Positions 11,197 to 24,495 of a stretch of 64,000 nt of DNA are shown piece after piece (within the stretch, counting starts at the first letter, position 1; every line of letters begins with the position of its first letter). Below the pieces are notes generated by a model that made no database searches, was not told the origin of the DNA, and worked only from the letters and a program-made list of their open reading frames with translations. Source of the DNA: Trichinella spiralis. Lineage: Eukaryota; Nematoda; Enoplea; Trichinellida; Trichinellidae. The position numbers were made by a program, and so were the translations under genes. Location of the stretch: contig CM012954.1 in NCBI GenBank assembly GCA_000181795.3, positions 3,224,524-3,288,523 of the forward strand, in the 5' to 3' direction.

Positions 11197-12509
11197 AGAA
11201 CCGTGCAAATCCATTTGTTGGAAATTTCTCAAACTGCCCGATTATGACATTATTAACACATTAGCATTTTTTAAAATTAACTCATTTATTATTTTATCTT
11301 TAATTTAAGTAAAATTTGTGCGATTTTATTTGCCTTTCAAAATTGTTTGTTTCCATTTTCAAACTGAAGAAGTATAAAAATATATTTTTTCCATCAAATT
11401 AAATCATTCCGTGAAGATGATGATTACAATCATCATTGTTCTCAACATCTGATATTCTCATTGTAATGATTTTAATATTTTCCCCCTTTTCATGCAAATA
11501 CACTGACGTTGTCGTGTCGATTTCTGCTGTCGACTGATTCATTTTTCAACAATTCCATTCTCATGTCAGAAGCTTGAAACAAAGCACACTGCTTATTGTT
11601 TGTTTGACTTTGTCAAATTTTCACTACCATTCAAAGAAACTCCCAATAATCCCCCTCCCCCACCCCTCACACACACACACACACACACACCTTTCATCTT
11701 GTTCTACCTGTCTCTCTCTCTCTCTCGTACTTGTAATCGATCGACAAAATACTGCGCAATAAAAATGACAGTGTTCGATTGGGTTATATCATTTTTCAAA
11801 ATTGAAATGCTCCATTTGTCTTGAAAACAACAATAATGAAGAAAACAACACAGAAGGAGAAACGACATTGAACAGTACAGACTTGCAAATTTTACGTCAT
11901 TGCCTTTATGACAAGAACATCTAACTACGCTCATATTTTAAAACTGATAGAAAAATAAATTCAAGCTATTAGTTAATAATAATAAATTTGGAAAATCAGC
12001 TTCATTAATTTTCATAAATATCGATCGACTAAATGAATAAATTAATTAATACTTCAACAAAATTATACACCAAAGCGAAGATCATGGAAAAATAATAAAA
12101 GCAAAAAAGAACAAACAACAACAACATGCAGTAAATAAACTAGCTGAAATAGCATGACTATCGTTATTGCAATAGAAATTCAAATCAAACGCCATGAAAC
12201 AATATTTTTACACCATTTTGTTTACTTAACACTACAACTGATACGACACTGCCTAAGCGATAAATGATAATGTTAATATGATTGCACAAGCCAATTGCTT
12301 ACTCACCTACTTACTTATTGCCTAAATCGTAAAATATTTTCGAATGTTTGGCCAGCAAATTCAAACAAATAATAATGAATTCAAGCTAATAATAAAATGC
12401 TGCGTTTCCAACTTCAAATTTAATTTAATTCAATTTAATTTAATACGAATAAAAAACAATAAATACATCAATCTATACGGCATTACAAAATAACTTGAAA
12501 AAAGATCAT
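11197..12509. other. Intergenic between T6PP and lipase
   Basis: Convergent 3' regions. It holds a (CA)n run at 11668-11690 and a (TC)n run at 11711-11726. Short open frames across the CA/TC repeats are repeat-encoded. No other feature was found. Confidence 0.5.
11668..11726. repeat. (CA)n and (TC)n microsatellites
   Basis: About eleven CA units (11668-11690), then about eight TC units (11711-11726), downstream of the T6PP gene. Confidence 0.9.
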
Positions 12510-14585
12510 TTAAAAATTAGAAATTACTTCCAACATTCTTCTGTAGGCACCGTCAGCCATGTTTGTACCCCAAACGAAATCCACGTGGTCAGAGTCATGG
12601 TAGTAATGAATGCTTAAAGTGCTTTTCAGCTCCGCTGAAAGTCTCATGATGTCACTTTCTACGGTAAACACGTCGTTACCGCCCCAATAGAGCACCACCG
12701 GCACCAGCATGTTTCCAACCTTGTATTTCGGTGATTCTGGCTAAAAATACTACTAAATCACATTGCAGCGCAAATCAAAAAGACAAAAAGTAACTAAATG
12801 CAAATAATCTGTACCTGGTTGTAAATTTTCGTATTTTCGTCAGATCCATAATCGAATTTTTTAAATTCACCCTTCTGAATCATCTAAAATATCGCAATTT
12901 ATTATTGCTATCCCTGCTATGATTAACAACAACAAAAATGAAAAGCATTTTCAAAAAAAAGTTCAGTTCATCAAAGCAAACCTGAGAAAAATGCATAATA
13001 TTTGAAACTGAAGTACCGGATGGGGTGTGAGCCATGTAAACTGGTAAGCGGGTCTGAAACAAGTGCAAAATGAAAATCAACTGCCGCCGGTAAATTACGA
13101 ATGACGATGCACGAATCAGCATTGATAACATAGCAATTGGATGAATAAATTTGCAAATTTTGATTACTGATTAATTTTGTCGTTGAACCGTGATTGAAAT
13201 TTTATTTGCTATTGTGACGACAATTGCGAATGCTTACCATGTTGAAATTGAGAAAATCACAACCAACAAAAAGGAATAAAGCATTCTGGCACAGAAAAGC
13301 TGTCCTGCCAGTACAAAGCTTTCCACCCAACCATTTCATGAATCTTGTAGAAGGCATAAATTCGTAGCCGCCGACCATCTCAACCATTGGCTGAAAAGAA
13401 GTTAGATGATGATGATTTGCCAAATTTGCGTACAAATGATGTTCTTATTGTAAAATAAATGAAATGACTTGCTTTCAACAACCAACTGTACGGAACGACA
13501 TGCCTCAGGGCGCTTTTTGTGTTGCCCAGGTAAACAACCGGTGCAAAAGCATGAAACGTTTTCACCTAAGGAAGTCATATGCTTCGATCAAAATAACAAA
13601 CAACTCAAACAGGCCGTTTGTATTCATCACCTTAGCAGCAGACCAAGTTGGCCTTTCAGAAAACAAAATGAAGCCAATAGTGGTGCCCTGCGAATGGCCT
13701 GCATAGTGCAAACTTGGAGCTGATGTTTCATTCAGGACGAAATTAATAATTGCCGGCAAATCATAATTTGCCATTTGATCAATGCTAAAGCGGAAAGAAA
13801 AATATTACCAAAACGTTTCACAATTAATTATCATAAAATTGACCCCAATTTCATTTACTTACGTAAATGCCCAAAATTCTTGGGATTTTGGATGTAAAGA
13901 AACATGCCGCCGTGAATAGACATTGCCTCGGACGTTGGACAGCCAGACGTCGAAGCCAGCATCCGCAAGTATAAAGCCTATTAACAAAATTGTTGATTTT
14001 CGTTTTATTTGATCGTGTTAGTTCGTATTTCAAATTTTATACCAAGGCTGTGATTTCTTGAATTCAATACCCAATCAGAAGCTGACTGCAGCAAGCCGTG
14101 CTGAAGAACAACTGGCAATTTCTTGCCAGACCTGTGTCCATCATTCGGAATTCTATGATAAATTTTTTTCTGTATTGTTAAATTACACTCAACAATAATT
14201 ACTAACCGTTGAAGTCGCAATATGTATCCATCTTCAGTAATTACACTGTGCTCTTCGCATCTGTAGCCTTCACGAACAATAATTCCGCACTAAAAGTAAA
14301 ATGTACTAATAATATACATTGCTGAATTGTTCACAAAACAATTTTTCGCAACTTTTCACACAATTTGACTAAATGAATAAAATATTAAACATAATAATGC
14401 AACAATGATCAAAAGTTGAAAAATTCACCTAAACTACAAGGATCCAATATTTCTACTATTATAAATATTATTGCAATAAACTTTACTGTGTCAAGATGGG
14501 CTTCGGGATCTGCCAACGCAGAGACAAACGGAAACAGAATGAACAAGTAATTGATAATTCTAGCAAGAAAAGATAGAAAATTCAT
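12510..14585 (-). CDS. Lysosomal acid lipase-like alpha/beta hydrolase, ten exons
   Basis: Ten exons, 14487-14585, 14207-14289, 14043-14152, 13863-13977, 13631-13784, 13473-13565, 13238-13390, 12982-13053, 12815-12883 and 12510-12740, join in phase to 392 residues, close to human LIPA (399). It belongs to the AB-hydrolase acid lipase family (C. elegans lipl genes), which hydrolyses triglycerides and cholesteryl esters in lysosomes or the secretory route. Residues 1-25 form a signal peptide. [12 protein letters not shown] is the oxyanion-side motif, and the nucleophile elbow GHSQG has Ser167. GGND carries Asp339 and SDHVDFVWG carries His368, completing the triad. The conserved [15 protein letters not shown] stretch spans the third junction. 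Introns are 50-120 nt. Intron 6 appears to start with GC (GCAAGT) instead of GT; no GT alternative there keeps the frame. It lies convergent to T6PP. Confidence 0.95.
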
Positions 14586-17210
14586 ATTCAGAATTCAGAA
14601 TTTGCAATAAGCGGCACAAAAAAGAAATCACTTTTATACTAAATTTATTACATCTGCAAATAAATCCTTGTTTGAGAATAAAGAGACAAAATAAATTGAG
14701 TAATGTTTGCCTGACCACTGAAAAAATATTTAACTTATCTTTGAATGCAATTAAATGTAATTATCATTACAGTTATAAGTTATCATTTGCAATTATGGAC
14801 ATGAAATAAAATTTCGAACAATTATTGAGCAAACTACCTATAAAATTTCACGCTCAGCCTTTTTCTAGTATAAAAAAGAAATAAAAGGCTTTTCCTTATA
14901 AAATTTTGCCCTTACGATAAAAGTGCGACCAAATACAGTTGAAAAAATTTTAACGCAAAGACCGTGTGTGTCAACATGGTGCATAATATGCAGCATGGGA
15001 GAAGAGCGTATTTTGAACTTAAGAGATTCCCACTATAACCGAAATGTCTCGCTGAAGTTGCATCATACTTGGCAAACATTAAAAATAATTAAATTTCATG
15101 TTTATTTCGCTTCATTAAAATTTTGAGTTGATGAATTGAAGAAATTTAAATGTCAGCAATAGTGTTCGCAATTAATGCATAAGCGTTTCGCATTTGAATA
15201 GCAAATTGCCACAGATACAATAATGTATGAAAAAGAAAATACCACATTTGTTGTAAAAATTTAATATGAATTGCATGTGAATTAACTGACTTGAAGCCAA
15301 CGCAAAGTATTTTATCATTGCATTTTCAATTGAACACATTTGCAAAATTTATACAAATGCAAATTCACGAATGTGCAAGATGTTTGCTTTTTATGTACCA
15401 AAAAAAGAAAAAAGTTTAATTGTTCAGTAAACTAAAGCGCAAAGCGAGTAGTAATGAAATAGTAAAATAAACAACCGCACATATTGAACTTTATATTTGA
15501 AATTTATTTTTTTGGTTTATTGAATTCTTTACTGTACAAAATGGCTTCAAAATAAGTAAGCGATCGTCGTTTTTCTGCGTTGGCTGTGCTCAAGTGTGGC
15601 GTTTTAAAGAGGTTGGAATAGTAAAAAAGACAAAACATCAAATCCACTGCACCACCAATCAGCATGCAGAAAGTAGATAAAACTTAAACCCATTTGAAGT
15701 GCCAATTTTCCGGATGATCCGGAAAGTTGAGCTACTGCAATCGATTGTTACCTAAAATTTGCTTTGCCAGCAACCGAATGCTATTTCCAAATGCAGTGCA
15801 CTGGACACACTTGGATAATTAACATCTGCCTCTAGTGAGTTTCGTATGCGCTATTTCCTCCTCTCCAGCTCATCCCACCCACAAAAACAGAATCAGTCTC
15901 GGTTCCTAAAATGAACATACGCTGAATATAAAGTTAGTTGCAAGGTTTGCAAAACAATATTCGAAATAGATGACAGAAGTGAATTGTGTAATTGTATACT
16001 GCATGCGCAAATCCACGCTTGAACAATCAACAATAAAAGCTGTTCGACAAAGCAACAAAGCGGAATAGCCAAATCAAAAGCCAGAAAACACACATCCCAC
16101 TATCGGAAGACATCGCAGAATGTCCAGAAAAAGAAAAGCAACAGGAACTTTTCACTGCTTAACACATTACTTTTGTAATAGTTAGTTTTTGCCCATCAAC
16201 GCCAGATAAAAATATCAGTGCCAAATTTTGCAAAATGCCTGCTTAAGTGAGCTAACTGAATGGCAATAACGACGACAATATCATCATTTACATATATACA
16301 AGTGGCGTCATTTTGAAAGAAAATTAAAAAACAAAGGCAATTTCAAAGCAGGTAAGCATAGCTCGTTTGTTGTGCTAACACGTGCTCATTAATTTGCAAC
16401 TAACCAGAAAACATTGATTGTATTGCAACTTAATATCAATTTTTATTGTTGCTTTAATTACAGAAAATTTTCCGCTTTCTAAAAATCGAAAATGTGCGGT
16501 TATCGAAATTCAGTATATTGTACACTGCTGCATGAGAGGTAAAAAATACTAAACACGAACACGCAGTTTTCAATCGAAAAGTTGTGGTCAAACGGTTGTG
16601 GGTGTTATTATAGACTGTGCATTGAAAAGTTTCCGTTCCCCTTTGGCAAAGCGATAACCCAGCTGCGAATGTTGTTAGTAGTGGGGGTTGAACATAACTG
16701 AACAATATTGGCCCCGAAGGTCGGCAACATCCGTACTGGAAAAGGGAGATTTTTCGTTGATCACTTTAAAAAGCATCAGTTTAAGTTGTTCAACAGTATG
16801 AAACTAGAAATCAAGAGAACAGCAGCAGTTTCGAATTTCCAACAGTCCATTATTAGTAAATTGAAAGAACAATGAATCTGTGACCAGAATCAATGCATCA
16901 GAATGTGGTCACTCAACAATTGCTTCCAAATGCGGGGGCGACGGCCCTTTCATGTTAATGACGCAGAAATTCTTGAACTAATTTCTCCTATTCCAAATCA
17001 AATTATTTTACAATTGAGTCATTACAAACTGCTTGCAAGCAACTCAAACTTGCAAGCGGTTTTTTCACCAACACACCATATAGCGCATTGTCAGTGCATG
17101 CATGCGTGAAAAGCGAACGATTGTCATTCAAGCGGAAAGCGTTTGTTCAATTAAACTTCAAAAGCAACTTATTCAATCCGGCTAACGTCATTGCAAGCAG
17201 AAAACAAAAT

Positions 17211-17233
17211 ACACACACACACACACACACACA
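17211..17233. repeat. (AC)n microsatellite
   Basis: Uninterrupted AC run of about eleven units. Confidence 0.9.
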
Positions 17234-17523
17234 AAACATTCAATTGCTGAAAAACATGCGTGCTATTTTAAATAAATATACATGTACCTTTATACACCCA
17301 TATAAGTTTTAATCTTACGCAAAAAAATGAAAAATAAAAGAAAATGGAAAACGCCTGTGCATGTTTCACATAAACAAAAAACGGCACACATGCAAATATA
17401 GATAGATGTAAATGCACCGTATAATAATAAATAACTGGCATGCTTTTTTGATTGTTTTATCAGTTGAAAAAATGTCTGCTCGTAAAAGTCACTGCTGAAT
17501 GGGCTTCCTTGTCCATTCACGAC

Positions 17524-17565
<42 letters not shown>
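17524..17565. repeat. Compound (AT)n(GT)n microsatellite
   Basis: An AT run passes directly into a GT run of about thirteen units, a typical transition-derived compound repeat. Confidence 0.9.
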
Positions 17566-20500
17566 CGATCAGAATGAGTGTTTAAATGATGAAAACAATT
17601 AATAAATTTAAAAAATGAAAAATCACTACATTTCCATGCATGCGTGAAGACAAGCAAAGCAAATACAGAATCATGAGATAGATCTCGTTCACATAAATGA
17701 TAAAATCAGAAATCTATCCAATCTTGTCAGAGACATTGCTGGTTATTGTGATTTCATTGTCTGCTGCTTACAACGGTTTGTTTTTCCTTTGATCAAGCTA
17801 GCCGTCAGTTAATTTAGTTATGCAACGTCCGGTGACGCAATAGGTGGATAAAATTTGCACACATTTTTCAAATTGAACGCAAAAGGCCATTTGTCAAATT
17901 GTCATCTCGCACATCGAATCATCAAATGGAAATATATTATTTAAGTTGTTGTATTGTTTGGTTGATTGATCTAGAAAAAGAGACAGACAGAAGAACAATC
18001 TGTCTGTGATGCAGCTGAAATTGAACATTCATCTTTCTTCTGTCAAGTGACGACCTGACAGCTTGAAACAAGTATGATAGATATATCGATGTGAAAAATT
18101 CAACAACAACTTTTTCTGTACACTATTTCCCAAATCGTGCATGCATCTTGTCGTGCTGTTGCCACATCGTAGATTGGATCTGAAAATTGTTCATCTTCTT
18201 TTCTACGGTGCAAAACAACCGAAAAATTGCCTACGGCTAATTGACGATAAGATAACCAGCAGAGCCAAAAATTAGAAACCAGAACGCGTTAAGCAGAACA
18301 AATGTATTTCTGTTTCTGCTCTGTGCATCGAAGAAGAAATGCTGCTGCTGCTGCTTTTGCTTTCGCTTGCATGCAAACTACTGGCTGATATATTCAGTCC
18401 CATGTGTCTGTTGGTGGAGTTGTTCAATAACGGGTTCCCTGACGCGATGTTTATTTATCAAATGTACAACTTATTATTATTTTCGATTCACTTCTCACCG
18501 CGCATAAATAATAAAATTACTTAATAATAACCGTCAATGCATTGTCGAATCAGTCGAAACGTCAGAAATATGTTCGCTTATTTCATCCTCAAGCTTGCAA
18601 CCAACCTGTGGGCTTTGCAAGCGTTTCTCGTTAGCAACTGTAGGCATAAGCAAATGCTATTGATAGTGCAGCTGATAAAGGTCAAACGCTAAAAATGCCC
18701 AACTATCGCAGACGCTGATCTCCGCGCTGCTCCATAAAATTTTGTTCAATTTACCCACTTTTGGAATTAAACTGTCCAGTAGCGCATGGTCTCGTTGCAA
18801 AAGTGCAACGGGTCAAGGTTTCCAATGTTTTGTTATTCAGATAATTAAGCTGTTTCTAGTCTTCACGTGTGCCTGATAAGTTGCTCCTAAATCGAGAACA
18901 GATTCCAATCTCGACAATTAATAGCTCATGACGTCACATAAATGGCATTGCACAACGTTTGATTTCTTTCTTGACAATACATTTTTCAATAAATGAATTA
19001 ACTCAGCTAAAATCTCCATCCCATCCTTCGCCTTTCTCTGTTTGTTGCTTTCCATTCATCAACTCCCTCTCCTCCTATTCATTCCACTCCGCCACCTCTT
19101 CGCTCCAGCTGATGTTCTTCCAAATTCACCTGTATTTACAAATTCACCGCAAAAGTTCAATTGCAAGCAACGACATTTTCTGTTGATTAAAATATATCTG
19201 AATTCTCAGTACTGGTATAGTTCCCAGATGATCCTATGCCAAACAGTATTGATGTAATTTTAATCACAGCACAGAGAAGCTACATTTTTATGGAAAATCA
19301 ATCTTGAAAATAGGAAAATTTTTCACCTTTATAAATACATACGGATATTATTAGTTTTCAAATTAAAAACTATGACTCGCACAACACAATGAAACCAAAA
19401 GCAACCTTGCCCATACTTCATGAACACTTTTTCTTAAAAAAAACTAGAATGAAAAAATTTTAGAAAACTTCTTTCACTGTGCATTGCTCAAGGTAAGCAT
19501 GATAATAATTATTATTATTTACAAATAAACTACTGTAACACAAATATGCGCACATAGATATTATATTATATTATGACCAAAACAATGACCAAATCTATAA
19601 GAGTTATTGTCACTGGCATCCCGAGTGCAATCACTGGCTGATCTACTGAACTTACATAGATGATGTACATACGTGGAACGTTCCTTTCATTAGCACTGGA
19701 AGTTAACTCTGCTGCTAATGAACATATTTGTTATTCAATTGAAGACAGTTTGTCTCGATTTCGGGTTTCAACAAAATTCAAAATTTATCATGTCACAATC
19801 GTTCTAATCTACAAATCTCTTGAGATTTTCTAAGTTGGACTTTGGAAATTTTAAATTACTTTTCTCAAACAACAGCCAATTAAAATTAAAGTCAGTGATG
19901 AACAAGCAATATATTTTCCAAATATCTAATGACGCAGTGCGTTGATGATCTGCGTTCGGAGAATCCGTTTCTCTGAATTAATCAAACCAACTCGACCACC
20001 GTCCGACCGTTTTCAAAGTTCTGCGAAATAAATTATTAAAAGAACAAATCGGAATTTTTTTCAGCGAACTTTCACTATTGAATAAAGAGAAAGGTAGATG
20101 ACTGTTATGTGTAATTTATCATTCGATAAAACTAATGCATTGGTTGCAAGAGATATCTTTTCAAAAGAAATGACTTTAACTGACCACGCAAATGAACAAC
20201 TGATGATAAGAAAGCTTTTGTAAAACGTTTTCGAAGACAAATTGCGCAAAGATGACTGACGGAAAATGCTAATAAATCAACAACTTATTCATCATTCACC
20301 AAATCAACTCGCACCACCCTAGCCTGACAGGTTTCCAATAGACACAGAGTTCGTTATCTATATTATATATATAGCTAGCAAATCTATCGCAGAAATCAAT
20401 TAAAAGAATCATAACGCACTTGGTCACACTCTTCATAATAGACCTGATAATTTTTCATTTAACTTCAAATTCAGTTCCCCTCTTTTTTAACAAAATAAAA

Positions 20501-20730
20501 AGAACAAAGAAGAAGAAGAAGAAAAAAACATACCTGACTTTAAACCAGCACGACAACTGCACAACTAACTTAACTGAATTAAGCAAGGAGATAAGAAAGA
20601 AAAGCTGAAAACAAAACCAACTAAATAATGACTGAGATAGATACATAAAAATGTCAATTGTAAATTCTCCCTGCTTTCAAATGCCTGGTCGTATTCGGAT
20701 TAATGGTACGTATTGGTTTGTACTGCACAG

Positions 20731-21023
20731 TTGGGTGCGCATGTTGAACAGCAGCTTGGACCAAAAAGCAACAGTGTGCAGGTAATCTTTGCAAGAAGCT
20801 CGACAATAACTTTTTCGGCTCAACTTGATTTCCACTTGCTGTTGAACTGAAAACGTGTCTACAGTACGCCAAATTGCGTGACTGGCTGATCGCATCGCAT
20901 CCGAATATTGCGGAAATTTTCCATTCATCGCTCGTCGTAGACAACCTGGCCAAGCAGGTCTGGCTCCAGAACCAAATCACTTCGAAACTACTAACCCTGA
21001 CTACATCACTTCAACAGCAGACG
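20731..21023 (+). CDS. Two linked candidate exons of an unrecognised gene
   Basis: Two open segments are bounded by splice consensus and keep one frame. Exon 20731-20781 (17 codons) follows TACTGCACAG and ends CAG|GTAATC. Exon 20865-21023 (53 codons) follows GTGTCTACAG and ends ACG|GTAGAG. The 83-nt intron is typical for this genome. The larger exon predicts an amphipathic helical segment with NIAEIFHSSLVVDN near its middle and a Gln-rich end (LQQQT). Its base composition is more GC-rich than the surroundings. I do not recognise the family and could not place flanking exons with confidence. An open minus-strand frame of 108 codons overlaps (20654-20980), so the strand is not certain. It lies in a desert upstream of the neuropeptide gene and could be an isolated gene or pseudogene remnant. 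Confidence 0.38.
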
Positions 21024-21184
21024 GTAGAGGCTTGTATTTTAACATTTCTCTCTTCTTCTAATTAACTTTTTTCACTTCTTCCGAGGGATGATTGATTCCA
21101 TACAGTTTAAACAATTTTGAAATGGGCACACTATTTTTCATTTTCACATCATCATTTTCTCTTCTAGATAAATACATATACGTA

Positions 21185-21216
21185 CATACACACACATTTA
21201 CATACACACACACACG

Positions 21217-21261
<45 letters not shown>
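21185..21261. repeat. Compound (CA)n/(TA)n microsatellite
   Basis: Interrupted CA units followed by about twenty TA units. Confidence 0.9.
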
Positions 21262-21263
<2 letters not shown>

Positions 21264-21731
21264 TTTTCCTTCTTTTCATTTTTATAGTGATTACCATGGA
21301 CTAATAATAACAATAATAATAACAGTAATCAGTAGGAGAAGAATAATAATAGTAATTCAACCTACATGTCATAAAATGCAACCAGTTGTTGAATAACCGC
21401 AAAGATGCGCGGCGCGCCAAGAATTAACGGAATTCAATGATTTAAAAGTTGTAATCGGCGGAGTGACCCGTGTCGTACCATACCAGAAAAGCAGGCAAAG
21501 GTGTGCGCAATTTGTCAACAGTGGAAAAGCAATTGTTGTGCAATTATGAAAAATCATCCGGTCCGCCGACGCAGTACGATGCTTGTTCGTCGTCGGTTCA
21601 TTCACTTTGGTTGTTTTAAATTTAGAAAAAAAATACATATAGTACTTTGTAAGAACATACAAATAAATAAATAAATAAACAAATAAACAAAAAGCAGTAA
21701 TAAATAAATGAATAAGAGAAATTAGAGAATT

Positions 21732-22110
21732 ATGTGCAGAAAATTGGAGTTGAGGAGATGTGATGCATGTGCAAGACCGTCTTGCAGCAGCAGCAGCACC
21801 AGCACCAGCAATAACAACAACAGCAACAACAACGCCAGCTACTGCAACCAAAAAGCATCTGGCTTCAAGCGATTCGTCGTTGTTGGGGGTGACCTTAAAA
21901 AATCTTCTCGCTTGCTTAAATATCGAGGCCAGGAATGATGACAATGCAGTCGGCAGAAGCGACGCGCCTGGGAATCCGCAAGACAAGACACCGCCGACCA
22001 CCGCCACCAAACACTGTTCCGTTCCCAAAAGCACAAGACTACTCCTTTCAGCTGGAAATGTTTCGATGAAATGTCACCACAAGCAGCCCTACACCACAAG
22101 CATTAACTAG
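21732..22110 (+). other. CAG/CAA-rich open region, coding status unclear
   Basis: Trinucleotide-rich DNA (CAG, CAA, ACA) open in two plus-strand frames (21732-21938 and 21760-22110) and in a 221-codon minus-strand frame (21369-22034). The plus-strand frame from 21760 predicts an Ala/Thr-rich start followed by less repetitive sequence ending at 22110. Splice acceptors such as GTCTTGCAG precede it. The lack of in-frame stops may simply reflect the CAN-repeat composition. It could be an exon of the same unknown gene as 20731-21023, a 5' leader, or non-coding. Confidence 0.2.
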
Positions 22111-23606
22111 AACGGTGTTGCCAAATTCGTTTAGCCGACCACGGCCAAAGTAAGCAAGCGGCCAATAGTAGCAGTAGTAGTAGTAGTCATGGATTAGTCG
22201 TATTATTCTTTTTACAAATATGAATCCCAAATCAAATAAAAAATATCATCCATACTGATAAATATTAGAATATTTCACATCTCTTTATGCTCAATCTTGT
22301 AAGCCATTGTACAATGTAAGCCATTGTAACAGTTTTTACATGCAATGATGGTGCAATTGGTAGGTGCAATCAGATTCCTCGTCGCCATTAAACCATCAAG
22401 CAGTTATTATTGATGTCGCTACAGTGCATGTATGATGGTCACTTTCTCGCAGGTTATCGGTATTTCATTTAAAATATTTTGCAAAATCTCTGTACAAATA
22501 ATCTACCAGCATTGTCATACACTGGGATTTTTTTTTCTTGTTTTTTATCCAAAATTTTTTCTACTTTCAAAATTTTGCTTTTAATCATTGTATCTTCAAT
22601 ATTTGGTACTCGCCGATGATGTCAACATGGTGTTGTCCAAAAATTTGCAACGCAGTGGAAAAATCCCTTCGTTGATAGCCAATTTTGTCGAATGAATTGC
22701 GTCATGAGGTGACCGAAGAGGTCAAAAGCAGAAGCCTTGTTTAACCAAACGGCCAATTCGTACCGACAAGTAGCTCTTGTCAAGTTTAATTAACCAACAC
22801 TGTCCGGCTAATTGCGTCCACTTATCTCACTAATATCTAGCTAATGCGTCACTGGTTCACTGCTTCGCACCCTCAATCAGTGCTCATGCGCACACATCTG
22901 CGATTACTAATATTACGCACTACCTACCACTATTACTATTACTGTTATTATTATGATTTTTAATATTAATCATATTACCAATACTATGGTATTCAATCAT
23001 CAGGAATTATTCTGAGAGAGTCACCGGTACCAACTTGATCACTACATTGGAAAAATTAGCGTCATCCGGCGCCAAGGTATTCCAATATCCGTAGGCTATA
23101 TTCATATATACATATACATATACAGCACAGCACAGAACAGAAGTAAAATAGAACAAAAGTGAGTCTGAAAATGTAGTGCATGTTTTGGGGTTTACTTATT
23201 TTCTTTATTACCAATCTTTCGTTGATTTTTCATTCCAAATGTTGTTGTAATGGAATACAGCAAACTAAAAACTACTTAACAAAATGATGATAAGAAGAAG
23301 AATCTAGTAAGGTTATTTTCCTTTCGGCTTGCTACTTTGTTCTGCATTGCAAAGTTACATATTAGTGGTATATTGGTTAACACCTTGTCCAGCTTTCTCT
23401 AAACAGTCAAGTACAAGAGTGTAAAAATTTAAATCAATTTCACGAGAACGACAACAGTCAAGCTGTAGTGCTCGTCGACTTGGCGTTAATCCACTCTAAA
23501 GATACAGAAATTTTCAGTCCCATTCGGCCAGTGGACAACTGCCGCCGGCCCTGGATTGCATGCATGTTGACAAATAAGGTGTGACAGCGGCATAGTTGTA
23601 TACCGG

Positions 23607-23634
23607 CCGGCTATTCGCACTCGCGAATAGTCGG
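23607..23634 (+). other. 12-bp hairpin, possible structured element
   Basis: The two 12-nt arms (23607-23618 and 23623-23634) pair around a four-base ACTC loop, with a single G-T wobble position. The stem is GC-rich in an AT-rich setting and lies about 860 bp upstream of the neuropeptide start. Confidence 0.45.
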
Positions 23635-24173
23635 AATTCCAGAGTGCCGGTCATTGTGATAAAAGTCGGTGACCACCAGCGACGTACACTGTGGCTTTGT
23701 GCAGACAACGTGGCGTTCTTTGCCGTTCAATTCTCACTCTCACAATCTTCGTCATTTCAATTCACACAAAGTTACAAATAGGGGCTTCTCAAATCGCTTG
23801 TGTAATTATAAATACAGCTTGACACTCGGTCCACTACCTCCTGTAAGTTCTCTAAGATTCTGAGACGATAAGCTAGTATACCCGTTCAAGCAAGCACAAT
23901 ATTATATACACCACTAACTACACCACACTACACTACACTACACTACACTACCGTTAACTAGTAGTACTGGCTGCTATTTTCTCACGCACATATTCACTTC
24001 CTCCATTTGCTCATTCCATTATTTTTCTGCATAATATTTGCAAAAACCTTTTAATATAAGACCAGAAGCAAACAATGCAATAATGACCCCGACAGGCATC
24101 TTTGCAACAAATGCACTGTTGTTTTGCCACAATTGTTTACGGGATGCTTCTGCTGAGCATTTCTTCTTATCGA

Positions 24174-24256
24174 TTATATTATATTATATTATATTATATT
24201 AATTAGTATGCCAAGAGGATTGCTAGATGGAAAGACAGCTAGTTAGTTAAATAGAT

Positions 24257-24291
<35 letters not shown>

Positions 24292-24300
24292 CAGATAGAC
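24174..24300. repeat. (TATTA)n and (GATA)n repeats
   Basis: About five TATTA units (24174-24201), then about eleven ATAG/GATA units (24251-24300), about 200 bp before the neuropeptide start codon. Confidence 0.9.
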
Positions 24301-24495
24301 ATATAAGAAAGATGGCTAGCAAAATTATGCCTGCCGGCTGAACCACTGACACGCAGATTATTGTGCACAGCTTTTCACACGTTGCTTGCTCGCAGTTCGA
24401 TAATGAAAAAAGATTTAAAAGAGACTGTGAAAAAATAAAAAAAATATTCCATTTCAGAAGCGCTGCTGCTCGTTGGACGTCGGTGATCGGCCGCG

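Larger units (their letters stand above)
14586..20730. other. Long AT-rich desert, upstream of the lipase
   Basis: About 6 kb without a supportable gene. Open frames of 60-83 codons occur on both strands but lack splice context or family likeness. Microsatellites lie at 17211-17233 (AC) and 17524-17565 (AT then GT). The immediate upstream 300 bp (14586-14900) presumably holds the lipase promoter. Confidence 0.4.
21024..24495. other. Desert upstream of neuropeptide gene
   Basis: Contains a CA/TA microsatellite (21185-21261), a CAG/CAA-rich stretch with overlapping open frames on both strands (about 21730-22110), a short perfect hairpin (23607-23634), and TATTA and GATA repeats (24174-24300). 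No supported gene was identified. The last few hundred bases probably include the neuropeptide promoter. Confidence 0.4.

Noticed and set aside
13464-13723. 80- and 84-codon plus-strand frames
   Set aside because: Antisense to conserved lipase exons.
21369-22034. 221-codon minus-strand open frame as a gene
   Set aside because: Driven by a CAG/CAA tract lacking stops, with an AT-rich low-complexity C-terminal half and no family signature; kept only as an observation.
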